Of a stretch of DNA of 64,000 nucleotides, positions 52,424-62,692 are shown one piece after another (position 1 is the stretch's first letter; each line of letters starts with the position of its first letter). Source of the DNA: Pseudomonas sp. B21-056 (GTDB lineage: Bacteria; Pseudomonadota; Gammaproteobacteria; Pseudomonadales; Pseudomonadaceae). The position numbers and the translations under genes are program-made. The notes below the pieces were generated by a model. That model was not told the origin of the DNA, did not search any database, and saw nothing but the letters and a program-made list of their open reading frames with translations. The stretch is taken from contig NZ_CP087203.1 in NCBI RefSeq assembly GCF_026016325.1, positions 2,604,001 to 2,668,000 on the forward strand. The letters run 5' to 3'.

Positions 52424-53518
52424 ATGCAAGCAGAATCCTTTGTGAGTTTTCGCAATGTCCAGAAGAGCTACGACGGTGAAAACCTCGTGGTCAAGAACTT
52501 CAATCTGGATATTCAGCGCGGCGAATTCATCACCATGCTTGGCCCTTCGGGCTCGGGTAAGACAACGTGCCTCATGATGCTGGCGGGTTTTGAAACCGTT
52601 ACCCATGGAGAAATCTCCATCGACCGCCAACCGGTCAACGATATTTCGCCACAGAAGCGCGGTATCGGCATGGTTTTTCAGAACTATGCATTGTTCCCGC
52701 ACATGACGATTGCGGAGAACCTGGCTTTCCCCCTCAAGGTTCGAGGACTGTCTTCGAGCGATATCCAGGACAAGGTCAAGATGTCCCTGGAGATGGTTGC
52801 CATGGGCGCCTTGGGCAATCGCATGCCCGCACAACTTTCAGGCGGTCAGAAACAGCGTGTAGCGCTGGCCCGGGCACTGATCTTCGAGCCTCACCTGGTG
52901 CTCATGGACGAACCGCTGGGTGCGCTCGACAAGCAATTGCGTGAACAGATGCAATACGAGATCAAGCGTCTTTCAAAACAGTTGGGGATCACCGTCGTCT
53001 ATGTGACCCACGATCAAAGCGAAGCGCTCACCATGTCTGACCGCATTGCGGTCTTCAACGACGGAGTGGTCCAGCAACTGGCCAATCCATCCGACCTTTA
53101 TGAGAAGCCTGAAACGGCATTCGTGGCGAGCTTCATCGGAGAGAACAACAAGTTGATGGGGGAGGTCGTCGAGCGTGATGGCGACTATTGCCAGGTACAG
53201 GTCGGGAACCTGCGGGTAAAGGCTGTGGCAGCCAAGTCCGCGAGCACTGCCCGAGGAACGAAAACCACCTTGTCGATTCGCCCCGAGCGCGTGTATCTCG
53301 ATCCGGCCGATGGCCAATGCGATAACCGGCTGCCAGCGAAAATCCAGGAGTTGATCTATCACGGGGATCACCTGCGCCTGCGCCTCAGCGTCGCCGACCA
53401 AAATGATTTCGTCGTGAAAGTCGTCAACGGCGTCAATCAGCTCCGGCCGACTCCCGGCTCTCACGTGACTGTCGGTTGGCGCGCAGATGATTGTCGAGCG
53501 CTCAACACGGTTATCTAA
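52424..53518 (+). CDS. Spermidine/putrescine-type ABC transporter, ATP-binding protein (PotA-like)
   Basis: A 364-residue ATPase with a C-terminal TOBE-type regulatory domain (about 285-360). Walker A is GPSGSGKT (40-47), the Q-loop GMVFQNYALFPHM, the signature LSGGQKQRVALARAL, Walker B LVLMDEPLGALD and the switch VTHDQSEALTMSDR. AAAGGTGG precedes the ATG at 52424; an ATG-less extension of six codons exists. It energises the two permeases that follow. The transporter class handles polyamines, betaines and opine-like amines, consistent with import of an N-methylated substrate for this island. Confidence 0.93.
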   Translation: MQAESFVSFRNVQKSYDGENLVVKNFNLDIQRGEFITMLGPSGSGKTTCLMMLAGFETVTHGEISIDRQPVNDISPQKRGIGMVFQNYALFPHMTIAENLAFPLKVRGLSSSDIQDKVKMSLEMVAMGALGNRMPAQLSGGQKQRVALARALIFEPHLVLMDEPLGALDKQLREQMQYEIKRLSKQLGITVVYVTHDQSEALTMSDRIAVFNDGVVQQLANPSDLYEKPETAFVASFIGENNKLMGEVVERDGDYCQVQVGNLRVKAVAAKSASTARGTKTTLSIRPERVYLDPADGQCDNRLPAKIQELIYHGDHLRLRLSVADQNDFVVKVVNGVNQLRPTPGSHVTVGWRADDCRALNTVI

Positions 53519-53549
53519 CTTTCGTCACCGCCTGCACGGAGATCACTCC

Positions 53550-54830
53550 ATGAATCGCCCTGTAATTTCTGAAGGGCCTGCGGATCGGCTGTATGTGCCG
53601 CCGAAGGTGGGTCAATCAATAAAGGAAAGCCTGGATAAGGCCGAGCGTCGCAACAAATTCAAATCCGTGCTCCTGGTTTTGCCATTGCTGGCGTTTATCG
53701 CCGTCTTCTTTCTCATGCCTATCGGCGACATGCTGATGCGCAGCGTGCAGAACGCAACGCTCGCCACCTACATGCCGAAAAGTGCAGTCGAGTTGAAACA
53801 GTGGGATCGGCAGGCACTGCCCGAGGAAAAGATGTTTGCGATCGTCGGCAGCGAGATCCTCGGTCTTCTCAGCTCCCAGGAGCTGGATCGGGTCGGTACC
53901 GATTTGAACCGTGTCCAGAGCGGTATGAAGCTGCTCTTGAACAAGACGGCGAGGGGGCTGGAGAAACAGGGCCCGGCCGGTATCGTCGAGTTCAAGCCGC
54001 TGATGATCGGCATCGACAAGCGGTGGGGAGAGACGGCGACCTGGTCCCAGCTCAAAGTGATGGCACCTTCGATTTCCGCGGTGCATTACCTGGCCGCGCT
54101 GGATCGCCAGTTCGACGACAACGGTGACGTCGTCAAGCAGCCCGAAAGCCGGCAGATCTATGTCGACAATCTGCTGAGAACACTCGCCGTCAGTGCTGCA
54201 ATCACGGTGATCTGTTTTCTGCTGGGCTATCCGCTGGCGTACTTCCTGGCGTGCCTGCCGGATCGCCTCAGCAACCTCTTGATGATCCTGGTATTGCTTC
54301 CCTTCTGGACATCGTTGCTGGTGAGGACGAGCGCCTGGATCGTGATTCTCCAGTCCAACGGGGTTTTCAATGAGGTCCTGCGCAGCCTGGGCATCATCGA
54401 TCAGCCCCTGGATCTGATGTACAACCTGTACGGCACGATCATCGCCATGACGCATATCCTGCTGCCCTTCATGGTGCTTCCCCTCTATAGCGTCATGAGA
54501 GGGATCGATCAGACCTACATCCGTGCGGCGCACTCGATGGGTGCCAGCTCGATGCGCACATTTTTCAGAATCTACTTCCCGCTTTCCCTGCCCGGGGTCA
54601 GTGCTGGAGGCATTCTCGTGTTCATTCTTGCGGTGGGTTACTACATCACGCCTGCGCTGGTGGGGGGCCGGACCGGCCAGATGGTCAGCAATTTCATCGC
54701 CTATCACATGCAGACGTCATTGAACTGGGGCCTGGCGTGCGCAATCGCCAGCCTGCTTCTGGTGGTGGTGTTGCTGATGTACTGGGTCTACGACCGATTC
54801 GTAGGCATTACCAATATGAAGTTGGGGTGA
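53550..54830 (+). CDS. ABC transporter permease (PotB-like) with a large periplasmic insert
   Basis: A 426-residue permease, much longer than the usual PotB (about 280-310). After the first membrane segment (VLLVLPLLAFIAVFFLMPIG, about 35-54) comes a polar region of about 140 residues, rich in charged residues and without a membrane segment, before the normal five-helix block starting at VDNLLRTLAVSAAITVICF. The EAA loop is in RAAHSMGASSMRTFFRIYFP. The insert should lie in the periplasm and may contact the binding protein. ATG 53550 follows GGAGATCACTCC; an open frame upstream overlaps the ATPase gene. Confidence 0.92.
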   Translation: MNRPVISEGPADRLYVPPKVGQSIKESLDKAERRNKFKSVLLVLPLLAFIAVFFLMPIGDMLMRSVQNATLATYMPKSAVELKQWDRQALPEEKMFAIVGSEILGLLSSQELDRVGTDLNRVQSGMKLLLNKTARGLEKQGPAGIVEFKPLMIGIDKRWGETATWSQLKVMAPSISAVHYLAALDRQFDDNGDVVKQPESRQIYVDNLLRTLAVSAAITVICFLLGYPLAYFLACLPDRLSNLLMILVLLPFWTSLLVRTSAWIVILQSNGVFNEVLRSLGIIDQPLDLMYNLYGTIIAMTHILLPFMVLPLYSVMRGIDQTYIRAAHSMGASSMRTFFRIYFPLSLPGVSAGGILVFILAVGYYITPALVGGRTGQMVSNFIAYHMQTSLNWGLACAIASLLLVVVLLMYWVYDRFVGITNMKLG

Positions 54831-54833
54831 TTC

Positions 54834-55682
54834 ATGAGCCTTCCAAACTACATCGGGCCTGTCGAGCGCTGCTGGTTTTTCACCGTGCGTGGGTTTGCCT
54901 TGCTCGTATTGCTTTTCCTGGTCGTGCCGATTCTGGTGATCATCCCCTTGTCCTTTAACGTGGAACCCTACTTCAGTTTCACCACGGACATGCTGCACCT
55001 GGATCCTGAGGCGTTTTCCCTGCGCTGGTATCGGCAGTTGGTCAACGACCCGCTTTGGATACTGTCAATCAAGAACAGCTTCCTGGTGGCGGCGGGTGCA
55101 ACGGTGATTGCAACAGCGCTGGGGACACTTGCCTCTATCGGGCTGAGTCGCTCCGACCTGCCCTGCAAGCGCCTGCTCACCGGCATCCTGATTTCCCCGA
55201 TGATCGTTCCAGTGATCATTTCAGCCGCCGGCATGTACTTTTTCTACAGCAAACTGGGGATCGGCCAGAGCCTGTTCGCGTTGATTCTCTCGCATGCCGT
55301 CCTGGGTACGCCCTTCGTCATTCTGACCGTCACCGCGACGCTCGTTGGGTTTGATCATTCCCTGACTCGCGCCGCCGCCAGCATGGGGGCCTCCACCACC
55401 TACACGTTTTTCAGGGTGACGTTCCCGCTCATCCGTCCCGGGATCATTTCAGGGGGGCTGTTCGCCTTTATCACTTCGTTCGACGAGGCCGTAGTCGTTC
55501 AGTTTCTAGGGGGCGTCGAGCAACGCACCATCCCTCGTCAGATGTGGTCCGGGATGCGTGAGCAGATCAGCCCCACGATTCTCGCTGCTGCAACGTTGTT
55601 GATCGCTTTGTCTGTCCTGCTGTTGTTGTCCATCGAAGTCCTGCGTCGCCGTTCGCTCCGCATCCGCGGAATCAATCACTGA
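54834..55682 (+). CDS. ABC transporter permease (PotC-like)
   Basis: A 282-residue inner-membrane permease with six predicted segments, the first being GFALLVLLFLVVPILVIIPL. The ATPase-docking EAA loop is RAAASMGASTTYTFFRVTFP followed by LIRPGI. Size and motif positions are those of PotC. Its ATG is three bases past the stop of the partner permease, so the two are translationally coupled. The binding-protein gene follows after 21 bases. Confidence 0.94.
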   Translation: MSLPNYIGPVERCWFFTVRGFALLVLLFLVVPILVIIPLSFNVEPYFSFTTDMLHLDPEAFSLRWYRQLVNDPLWILSIKNSFLVAAGATVIATALGTLASIGLSRSDLPCKRLLTGILISPMIVPVIISAAGMYFFYSKLGIGQSLFALILSHAVLGTPFVILTVTATLVGFDHSLTRAAASMGASTTYTFFRVTFPLIRPGIISGGLFAFITSFDEAVVVQFLGGVEQRTIPRQMWSGMREQISPTILAAATLLIALSVLLLLSIEVLRRRSLRIRGINH

Positions 55683-55703
55683 TCTGAACTCTGAGAAAAC
55701 ACT

Positions 55704-56762
55704 ATGAAAAAGATGTTGATGTGCGCGCTGACAAGCCTCGCCTGCGTATCGGCGATGGCACAAGATAACTTGACGATTGTCACCTACGGTGGCTCGTTGG
55801 CGGCCGCTCAAACCAAGGCGGCTATCAAACCATTCAGCGAGAAGACCGGCGTGAAGACCACGCTGGAAGATTACTCCGGTGGCATCGCCCAGCTTAAGTC
55901 CCAGGTCGAGACCAAAAGCGTCACGTGGGACGTTGTCGATATGGAGCTGCCGGACGCAGTACGAGCCTGTAACGCGGGGCTGTTCGAACGCATCAATCCG
56001 AGCAAGGATCTGGAGCCGGGAGCGAACGGGGCCCCTGCCGATGTGGACTTCATCTCGGGGGCTGTGACCGATTGTGCCGTGGCGAGCATCATCTGGTCGA
56101 CAGTCGTTGCCTACAACGTAAACGCCTTCAAGGGTGAGCAGCCTGTCGCCCTGAAGGATTTCTTCGACATCAATAAATTTCCTGGCAAACGTGGCCTGCG
56201 CAAGTCTCCCCAGGGGACGTTGGAGTGGGCACTGTTGGCCGACGGGGTACCTCGCAAGGAAGTCTATTCGGTGCTGGAAACCGAGGCCGGGATCGAGCGT
56301 GCTTTTGCAAAACTGGACACGATCAAGAGCCAGGTGATCTGGTGGGAAGCGGGCGCACAGCCGCCACAACTGCTTGCTGACGGGCAAGTCGTGATGACCT
56401 CGGCATGGAATGGACGTATCTGGGCTGCCCAGACTCAAGAGAAACAGCCGTTCAAGATTATCTGGGATGGACAACTGTACGACATGGACGTCTGGGCCGT
56501 GCCGGCAGGCAGCAAGAACAAGGCACGGGCAATGGAGTTCCTGAAGTTCGCCACCAGCACACCGGTTCTGGCGCAGCAAAGCCAATACATCGCCTATGGG
56601 CCGACGCGTAAATCCTCACAGGCATTGGTCAGTGCCGAGATGCAGCCACATCTGCCGACCTCTGCGGAAAACTTCAAGACGGCCGTGCAAATGAATGCCG
56701 AATGGTGGGGAGATCACGCTGATGAACTCAATGAGCGCTTCAATGCCTGGCTGACCAAGTAA
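55704..56762 (+). CDS. ABC transporter periplasmic binding protein (PotD/PotF-like)
   Basis: A 352-residue solute-binding protein with a short signal peptide (MKKMLMCALTSLACVSAMAQ, cut near AMA-Q). LTIVTYGGSLAAAQTKAAIK, WDVVDMELPDAVRACNAG, WWEAGAQPPQLLADGQVVMTSAW and KARAMEFLKFAT are typical of the family. Several Trp residues (as in SAWNGRIWAAQ) could form an aromatic cage for a methylated ammonium group. It closes the importer operon, and a strong hairpin follows. The ligand is inferred only from the demethylase genes beside it. Confidence 0.93.
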   Translation: MKKMLMCALTSLACVSAMAQDNLTIVTYGGSLAAAQTKAAIKPFSEKTGVKTTLEDYSGGIAQLKSQVETKSVTWDVVDMELPDAVRACNAGLFERINPSKDLEPGANGAPADVDFISGAVTDCAVASIIWSTVVAYNVNAFKGEQPVALKDFFDINKFPGKRGLRKSPQGTLEWALLADGVPRKEVYSVLETEAGIERAFAKLDTIKSQVIWWEAGAQPPQLLADGQVVMTSAWNGRIWAAQTQEKQPFKIIWDGQLYDMDVWAVPAGSKNKARAMEFLKFATSTPVLAQQSQYIAYGPTRKSSQALVSAEMQPHLPTSAENFKTAVQMNAEWWGDHADELNERFNAWLTK

Positions 56763-56782
56763 TCCCTTTCCCGATAGCACAT

Positions 56783-56805
56783 GCCCAGGCGTTCGACGCC
56801 TGGGC
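56783..56805 (+). terminator. Hairpin terminator after the importer operon
   Basis: GCCCAGGCG-TTCGA-CGCCTGGGC is a perfect 9-bp stem 20 bases after the binding-protein stop, followed by GACTTCG. The stem is strong; the T run is missing. Confidence 0.7.
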
Positions 56806-56906
56806 GACTTCGATTGATGCCGGCCCGGGCTGTGAGCTGGCCTGGGTTCATGGGTGAGGCATCTGAACCCGGTTGTTTGCAGACATCAACTTTGAGGTGA
56901 AGACAA

Positions 56907-57332
56907 ATGAAAATGGTACCCCGACTGACATTGGCCGATGCTCATCACATCATGCAGGCTTGCCTGGCTAAAGCCCGGGAACTGGCCGTTGATATGGACA
57001 TTGCCATTACCGATGATGCCGGTCATCTGATCATGTTCCAGCGCATGGACGGCGCGCGCGTCACCAGTATCGATATCGCCATCAGCAAATCCTTCACGGC
57101 CGCTGCTGCCCGCAAGTCGACGCGTTCCTATGGCGACATCAGCGTGCCGGGTAAACCGGCGTTCGGCATCAACACCAGCAACCAAGGGCGATTTTCCATC
57201 GTCGCTGGCGGGCTGCCGCTGTTCATGCAGGAGTTCATCGTCGGTGGCGTCGGCTGCAGCTCCGGTACCCCTGATCAGGATGAGATGGTGGCGCAGGCCG
57301 GTGTCAATGCTTTTACTGCCTATCTCAACTGA
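56907..57332 (+). CDS. GlcG/HbpS-like (DUF336) protein
   Basis: A 141-residue cytoplasmic protein of the GlcG/HbpS family (haem-degrading domain family). The core is LADAHHIMQACLAKARELAV, DIAITDDAGHLIMFQRMDGA, then SKSFTAAAARKSTRSYG and GGLPLFMQEFIVGGVGCSSGTPDQDEMVAQAG. Family members have been linked to haem or small-ligand binding, but their role in metabolic operons is poorly known. It has a ribosome site (GAGGTGAAG) and precedes glyA by 113 bases. A second family member, GlcG, is at 61051-61452. Confidence 0.85.
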   Translation: MKMVPRLTLADAHHIMQACLAKARELAVDMDIAITDDAGHLIMFQRMDGARVTSIDIAISKSFTAAAARKSTRSYGDISVPGKPAFGINTSNQGRFSIVAGGLPLFMQEFIVGGVGCSSGTPDQDEMVAQAGVNAFTAYLN

Positions 57333-57445
57333 TCGCATCCTCCCTTTCCGATCTTCCAGACATTAGTGGTCTTCCTCGACCCGCTCCGGCGTGTTCGATT
57401 CCTGGACCCGACAACAACAAGAAAAAGTAGTAGGAGAAACCCGCT

Positions 57446-58702
57446 ATGTTCAGCCAGCACGATCAAATCCAGGGTTACGACGACGCACTGTGCAGGGCCA
57501 TCGACGCCGAGGAACGCCGTCAGGAGCTGCATATCGAGCTGATTGCGTCGGAGAACTACACCAGCCGGCGAGTCATGGAAGCCCAGGGCAGCGGCCTGAC
57601 CAACAAGTACGCTGAGGGTTATCCTGGCAAGCGCTACTACGGCGGTTGCGAGCATGTCGACCAGGTCGAGCAACTGGCCATCGATCGGGCAAAGACGCTT
57701 TTTGGTGCTGATTACGCCAATGTCCAACCGCATTCCGGTAGCCAGGCCAACGCGGCTGTCTACCTCGCACTCCTTCAGGCGGGGGACACGGTGTTGGGCA
57801 TGAGCCTGGCTCACGGCGGACATCTTACCCATGGCGCCAGCGTCAGTTTTTCCGGGAGGCTTTACCATTCGGTGCAGTACGGTATCGATACGGTGACTGG
57901 CGTGATTGATTACGACGAAGTCGAACGGCTGGCGTTAGAGCATCAGCCGAAGATGATCATTGCCGGCTTCTCAGCCTATTCGAAAACCCTGGATTTCCCG
58001 CGCTTTCGTGCGATTGCCGATAAGGTCGGGGCATATCTGTTCGTTGACATGGCTCATGTTGCCGGACTGGTCGCGGCTGGTCTGTATCCGAATCCGCTGC
58101 CCCATGCTCATGTGGTTACCACGACGACGCACAAGACGCTGCGCGGACCTCGTGGCGGTTTGATCCTCGCCAAGGGGCATGAAGACCTGTGGAAAAAACT
58201 CAACGCCGCGGTCTTTCCCGGCGGTCAGGGTGGCCCGCTGATGCATGTGATTGCAGCCAAGGCGGTGTGCTTCAAGGAGGCCCTGGAGCCGGGTTTCAGA
58301 ACGTATCAGGAGCAGGTCATCAAGAACGCCAGGACGATGGCGGACATATTCATCCAGCGTGGTTATGACGTGGTTTCCGGTGGCACCGATAACCATCTGT
58401 TCCTGGTGAGTCTGATCCGCCAATGCCTGACGGGCAAGGATGCCGATGCTGCCTTGGGCCGGGCTCATATCACGGTAAACAAGAACGCCGTTCCGAACGA
58501 TCCACAATCGCCGTTCGTAACCTCCGGCCTGCGGATCGGAACGCCTGCGGTGACCACCCGTGGGTTTCGGGAACTCGAATGCGGCGCTCTTGCGAACTGG
58601 ATCTGCGACATCCTCGACAGCCTTGGCGATAGCGACGTAGAGGCTCGTATCGCTCGCCAGGTTGCAGCGCTGTGCGAGCGATATCCGGTCTATAGCGCCT
58701 GA
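57446..58702 (+). CDS. glyA: Serine hydroxymethyltransferase
   Basis: A 418-residue PLP enzyme that converts glycine plus methylene-THF to serine and back. [19 protein letters not shown] opens the fold, the PLP Lys is K230 in [16 protein letters not shown], and [17 protein letters not shown] is the diagnostic stretch. Length is normal. AGGAG precedes the ATG. Placed at the end of an N-demethylation island it can use both products of dimethylglycine/sarcosine breakdown, glycine and methylene-THF. It is likely a specialised copy beside a housekeeping glyA elsewhere. The convergent malate synthase gene follows. Confidence 0.96.
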   Translation: MFSQHDQIQGYDDALCRAIDAEERRQELHIELIASENYTSRRVMEAQGSGLTNKYAEGYPGKRYYGGCEHVDQVEQLAIDRAKTLFGADYANVQPHSGSQANAAVYLALLQAGDTVLGMSLAHGGHLTHGASVSFSGRLYHSVQYGIDTVTGVIDYDEVERLALEHQPKMIIAGFSAYSKTLDFPRFRAIADKVGAYLFVDMAHVAGLVAAGLYPNPLPHAHVVTTTTHKTLRGPRGGLILAKGHEDLWKKLNAAVFPGGQGGPLMHVIAAKAVCFKEALEPGFRTYQEQVIKNARTMADIFIQRGYDVVSGGTDNHLFLVSLIRQCLTGKDADAALGRAHITVNKNAVPNDPQSPFVTSGLRIGTPAVTTRGFRELECGALANWICDILDSLGDSDVEARIARQVAALCERYPVYSA

Positions 58703-58826
58703 CAGGGCGTGAAGCTGTCATCCTGGAAGGGTTAGTCCTGGCAGTCCTGATGCGGGCACTAGGTACCGTCTGATATTGCCATGGGGGCATCGGGCTTGCG
58801 CTTGAGCGCGCTGGCCAAGATCCGGA

Positions 58827-61001
58827 TTACAACCCCTTGAACGTCTGCCTGAACCTGTGCAGGAGCGGCTCGGTGTACCCGTTGGGCTGGTCGCAGCCTT
58901 CGAATACCAAGGCGCAGGCGGCCTGGAACGCGAGTGATTGTGTGAACTCGGGCGCCATCGGCTTGTAGAGACGGTCGCCCTTGTTTTGCTCATCCACCAC
59001 CCGTGCCATGCGTTGCAGGATGTCCAGGGTCTCATCCCGGCTGATCACCCCGTGACGCAGCCAGTTCGCCATGTGCTGGCTGGAAATGCGCAGCGTTGCC
59101 CGATCCTCCATCAGTCCCACGTCATGGATATCCGGCACCTTCGAACAGCCGATGCCGTGTTCGACCCAGCGCACCACATAGCCCAGCAGGCCTTGGGCAT
59201 TGTTCTCGACTTCCTGGCGGATTTCTTCCGCTGTCCACGGCCTGTCGGCGCTAACCGGGACACTCAGCAGGCCTTCCAGCAACGCCTGGCTGATCCCATC
59301 CAGATCGACGTCTTCCAGTGCCGTTTGCACCTGCCGCACATTGACCTGATGGTAATGCAGCGCGTGCAGTGTCGCGGCCGTGGGCGAGGGCACCCAGGCG
59401 GTGTTTGCGCCTGCTTGCGGATGGGCGATCTTCTGTTCGAGCATGTCGCTCATGCGATCCGGCATCGCCCACATGCCCTTGCCGATCTGCGCCCGGCCGC
59501 GCAGGTTGCAGTCGAGGCCGACGAGGACGTTGTTGCGCTCGTAGGCGCTGATCCACGGCGTGCTTTTCATGTCACCCTTGCGCAGCATCGCGCCGGCTTG
59601 CATGGCGGTGTGCATCTCATCGCCGGTGCGATCCAGGAAACCGGTGTTGATGAAGGCCACCCGTTCGGCTGCGGCCGCAATGCAGGCCTTGAGGTTGACG
59701 CTGGTGCGGCGTTCTTCGTCCATGATGCCCATTTTCAGGGTGTGACGTTGGAGCTTGAGCAGGTCCTCGATGCGGCTGAACAACTGGTCGGCGAAGGACA
59801 CTTCGGCGGGGCCGTGCATTTTCGGCTTGACGATGTAGACGCGGCCGGTGCGGGAATTGCCGCGGCGTTGCAGGTCATGCAGGGCGATCAGGCTGGTGAT
59901 GACGCCGTCGAGAATCCCTTCCGGGATTTCCAGTCCGTCATTGTCGAGGATGGCGGGGCTGGTCATCAGGTGGCCGACGTTGCGAATGAACAGCAACGAA
60001 CGTCCGTGCAACGTCAGCGTGCGGCCATCGGCCGTGGTGTACTCGCGGTCCGGGTTCAGGGAACGGGTGAGGGTGCGGCCGTTTTTCTCCAGGTCTTCCT
60101 TGAGATCACCTTTCATCAGGCCCAGCCAGTTGCGGTACACCTGGACCTTGTCATCGGCGTCGACCGCCGCCACCGAGTCTTCGCAATCGATGATGGTCGA
60201 GAGGGCCGCTTCGATCAGCAGGTCCTTGACGCCGGCGGTGTCGGTCTTGCCGATGACGCTCTGCCGATCGATCTGGATCTCTACGTGCAGGTCGTTATTC
60301 TTCAGCAAAATGGCCGCAGGGTCAGTGAGCGAGCCTTGGTAGCCGATGTACTGCCTGGGGTCCGACAGGCCGATCTGGCGGCCGTCTTCCAACGTGGCCT
60401 GCAATGTTCCGGCTTCGATCTGGTAACGCGTCACGTCGGCATGGGAGCCGCTGCTCAAAGGGAACGCCTGATCGAGGAAGTCGCTGGCGAAGGCGATGAC
60501 CTTTGCACCGCGCACAGGGTTGTAGGTCGGTCCCGGCTCGGCACCGCCGTCGTTGGCGATCACATCGGTGCCATAGAGCGCGTCGTACAGCGACCCCCAG
60601 CGGGCATTGGCCGCATTCAGCGCATAGCGGGCGTTGGCGGCCGGTACCACCAGTTGTGGTCCTGCCTGCACGCTGATTTCCGTGTCGACAGGGTCGCTGC
60701 CGACCTTGACGCTGTCAGGTTGCGGTTGCAGGTAACCGATGCGGGTCAGGAAGTCGCGGTACGCCGACATGTCCGTCACCGGCCCCGGATGAGCGCGATG
60801 CCAGGTGTCCAGTTCGGCTTGCAGGCGATCACGTTCAGCCAGCAGCGCGCGGTTGATCGGCGCCAGTTCATGCACCAGCGCGGCGAAGCCGCTCCAGAAC
60901 GCTTGCGGGTCCAGGCCGGTGCCAGGCAGCACGTCGCAATCAACGAAGCGTTGCAGGGCAGGGGCCACCTTCAGGCCTTGGCAGTTGACGAAATCGGTCA
61001 C
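58827..61001 (-). CDS. glcB: Malate synthase G
   Basis: A 724-residue glyoxylate-condensing enzyme, the same size as E. coli GlcB. It makes malate from glyoxylate and acetyl-CoA. Marks include [75 protein letters not shown], and [14 protein letters not shown], which gives the catalytic region; the C-terminal catalytic Asp lies in [20 protein letters not shown]. It is the last gene of the leftward glc locus, 49 bases after glcG. Confidence 0.97.
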   Translation of the reverse strand: MTDFVNCQGLKVAPALQRFVDCDVLPGTGLDPQAFWSGFAALVHELAPINRALLAERDRLQAELDTWHRAHPGPVTDMSAYRDFLTRIGYLQPQPDSVKVGSDPVDTEISVQAGPQLVVPAANARYALNAANARWGSLYDALYGTDVIANDGGAEPGPTYNPVRGAKVIAFASDFLDQAFPLSSGSHADVTRYQIEAGTLQATLEDGRQIGLSDPRQYIGYQGSLTDPAAILLKNNDLHVEIQIDRQSVIGKTDTAGVKDLLIEAALSTIIDCEDSVAAVDADDKVQVYRNWLGLMKGDLKEDLEKNGRTLTRSLNPDREYTTADGRTLTLHGRSLLFIRNVGHLMTSPAILDNDGLEIPEGILDGVITSLIALHDLQRRGNSRTGRVYIVKPKMHGPAEVSFADQLFSRIEDLLKLQRHTLKMGIMDEERRTSVNLKACIAAAAERVAFINTGFLDRTGDEMHTAMQAGAMLRKGDMKSTPWISAYERNNVLVGLDCNLRGRAQIGKGMWAMPDRMSDMLEQKIAHPQAGANTAWVPSPTAATLHALHYHQVNVRQVQTALEDVDLDGISQALLEGLLSVPVSADRPWTAEEIRQEVENNAQGLLGYVVRWVEHGIGCSKVPDIHDVGLMEDRATLRISSQHMANWLRHGVISRDETLDILQRMARVVDEQNKGDRLYKPMAPEFTQSLAFQAACALVFEGCDQPNGYTEPLLHRFRQTFKGL

Positions 61002-61050
61002 TTGGCTATCTCCATCACACAGTGTCTATCGGGCGCTGACTGCGCCCTCT

Positions 61051-61452
<402 letters not shown>

Positions 61453-61471
61453 GGGTGACTCCAGGGGGCGG

Positions 61472-62689
61472 TTAAGGCAATGCGGCTTCGACCCACTCGA
61501 TCCAGTGCCGGACCGGGGTCCGACCCGCACCGTCGAGGTGGGACTGGCAGCCGATATTGGCGGTGACAATCACGTCGGGGCGCCCGCTTTCCAGGGCGTT
61601 GAGTTTGTTGTCGCGCAGTTGTCGGGACAGTTCGGGTTGGGTGATCGAATAGGTGCCCGCCGAGCCGCAGCACAGGTGGCCGTCGGGCACGGGCGTGAGG
61701 TTGAAGCCCAGTTTCGTCAGCACCGCCTCAACGGCGCCGCCCAGTTTCTGCGCGTGCTGCAAGGTGCAGGGGCAGTGGAAGGCCAGGCGCTGGTCGCTGT
61801 GGATGCTCAGTGGTTCCAGCGGTTCTTCGCGCAGCACTTCAACCAGGTCCTTGGCCAGGGCGCTGACTTTTTTCGCCTTCTCGGCATAGGCCGGATCGCT
61901 GCCGAGCAAGTGCCCGTAGTCCTTGATGAACGCGCCGCAACCGCTAGCGGTTTGCACGATGGCTTCGGCACCGTTCTCGATGTCCGGCCACCACGCATCG
62001 ATGTTGCGACGGGCACGATCCAGGCCCACGGCCTGGGCGTCCAGGTGATAGTCCACGGCGCCGCAGCAGCCGGCCTCGGCAACGGGGGTCACACTGATCC
62101 CCAGTCGATCCAGGACCCGGGCGGCGGCCGCGTTGGTATTGGGCGACAGGCTTGGTTGCACGCAGCCTTCGAGCATGAGCACCTGCCGGGCATGGCGGGT
62201 CACCGGTCGTGGTTTGGCGGCAGGTACCTGGCGAGGCACCTTTTCGCGCAGGGTGTCGGGCAGCCATGGCCGAAACACCCGGCCACCACCCACTAGCCCT
62301 TTGAACACGCCTGGGTTGGGCACGATCGCACGCAGCCCCTCGCGCAACAGGCGTTGGCCGAGAGGGCGTCCGACCGCCGCATCGACCACGGCGCGGCCAA
62401 TGTCCAGCAGGTTGTGGTAGTCGACCCCGGAAGGGCAGGTGGTTTCGCAGTTGCGGCACGACAGGCACCGATCCAGGTGCTGCTGGGTCTTCGCCGTGGC
62501 CGGGTTGCCTTCGAGCACTTGCTTGATCAGGTAGATGCGCCCTCGCGGGCCATCCAGTTCATCGCCGAGCAACTGGTAGGTCGGGCACGTGGCATTACAG
62601 AAACCGCAGTGCACGCAGGTGCGCAGGATACTTTCGGCCTCTTCGGCGCGGGGCAGTTGGCGGGCCTCTTCACTCAAGGTGGTCTGCAT
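61472..62689 (-). CDS. glcF: Glycolate oxidase iron-sulfur subunit GlcF
   Basis: A 405-residue subunit carrying two 4Fe-4S clusters: CVHCGFCNATCPTY (about 26-39) and CLSCRNCETTCPSG (about 75-88). The C-terminal half has CCG-type motifs (LEGCVQPSLSP, EAGCCGAVDYH, LCCGSAGTYSI), as in the heterodisulfide-reductase-like domain of GlcF. It passes electrons from the flavin subunits GlcD/GlcE to the membrane quinone pool during oxidation of glycolate to glyoxylate. It starts three bases after the glcE stop. Confidence 0.96.
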   Translation of the reverse strand: MQTTLSEEARQLPRAEEAESILRTCVHCGFCNATCPTYQLLGDELDGPRGRIYLIKQVLEGNPATAKTQQHLDRCLSCRNCETTCPSGVDYHNLLDIGRAVVDAAVGRPLGQRLLREGLRAIVPNPGVFKGLVGGGRVFRPWLPDTLREKVPRQVPAAKPRPVTRHARQVLMLEGCVQPSLSPNTNAAAARVLDRLGISVTPVAEAGCCGAVDYHLDAQAVGLDRARRNIDAWWPDIENGAEAIVQTASGCGAFIKDYGHLLGSDPAYAEKAKKVSALAKDLVEVLREEPLEPLSIHSDQRLAFHCPCTLQHAQKLGGAVEAVLTKLGFNLTPVPDGHLCCGSAGTYSITQPELSRQLRDNKLNALESGRPDVIVTANIGCQSHLDGAGRTPVRHWIEWVEAALP

Positions 62690-62692
62690 GGT

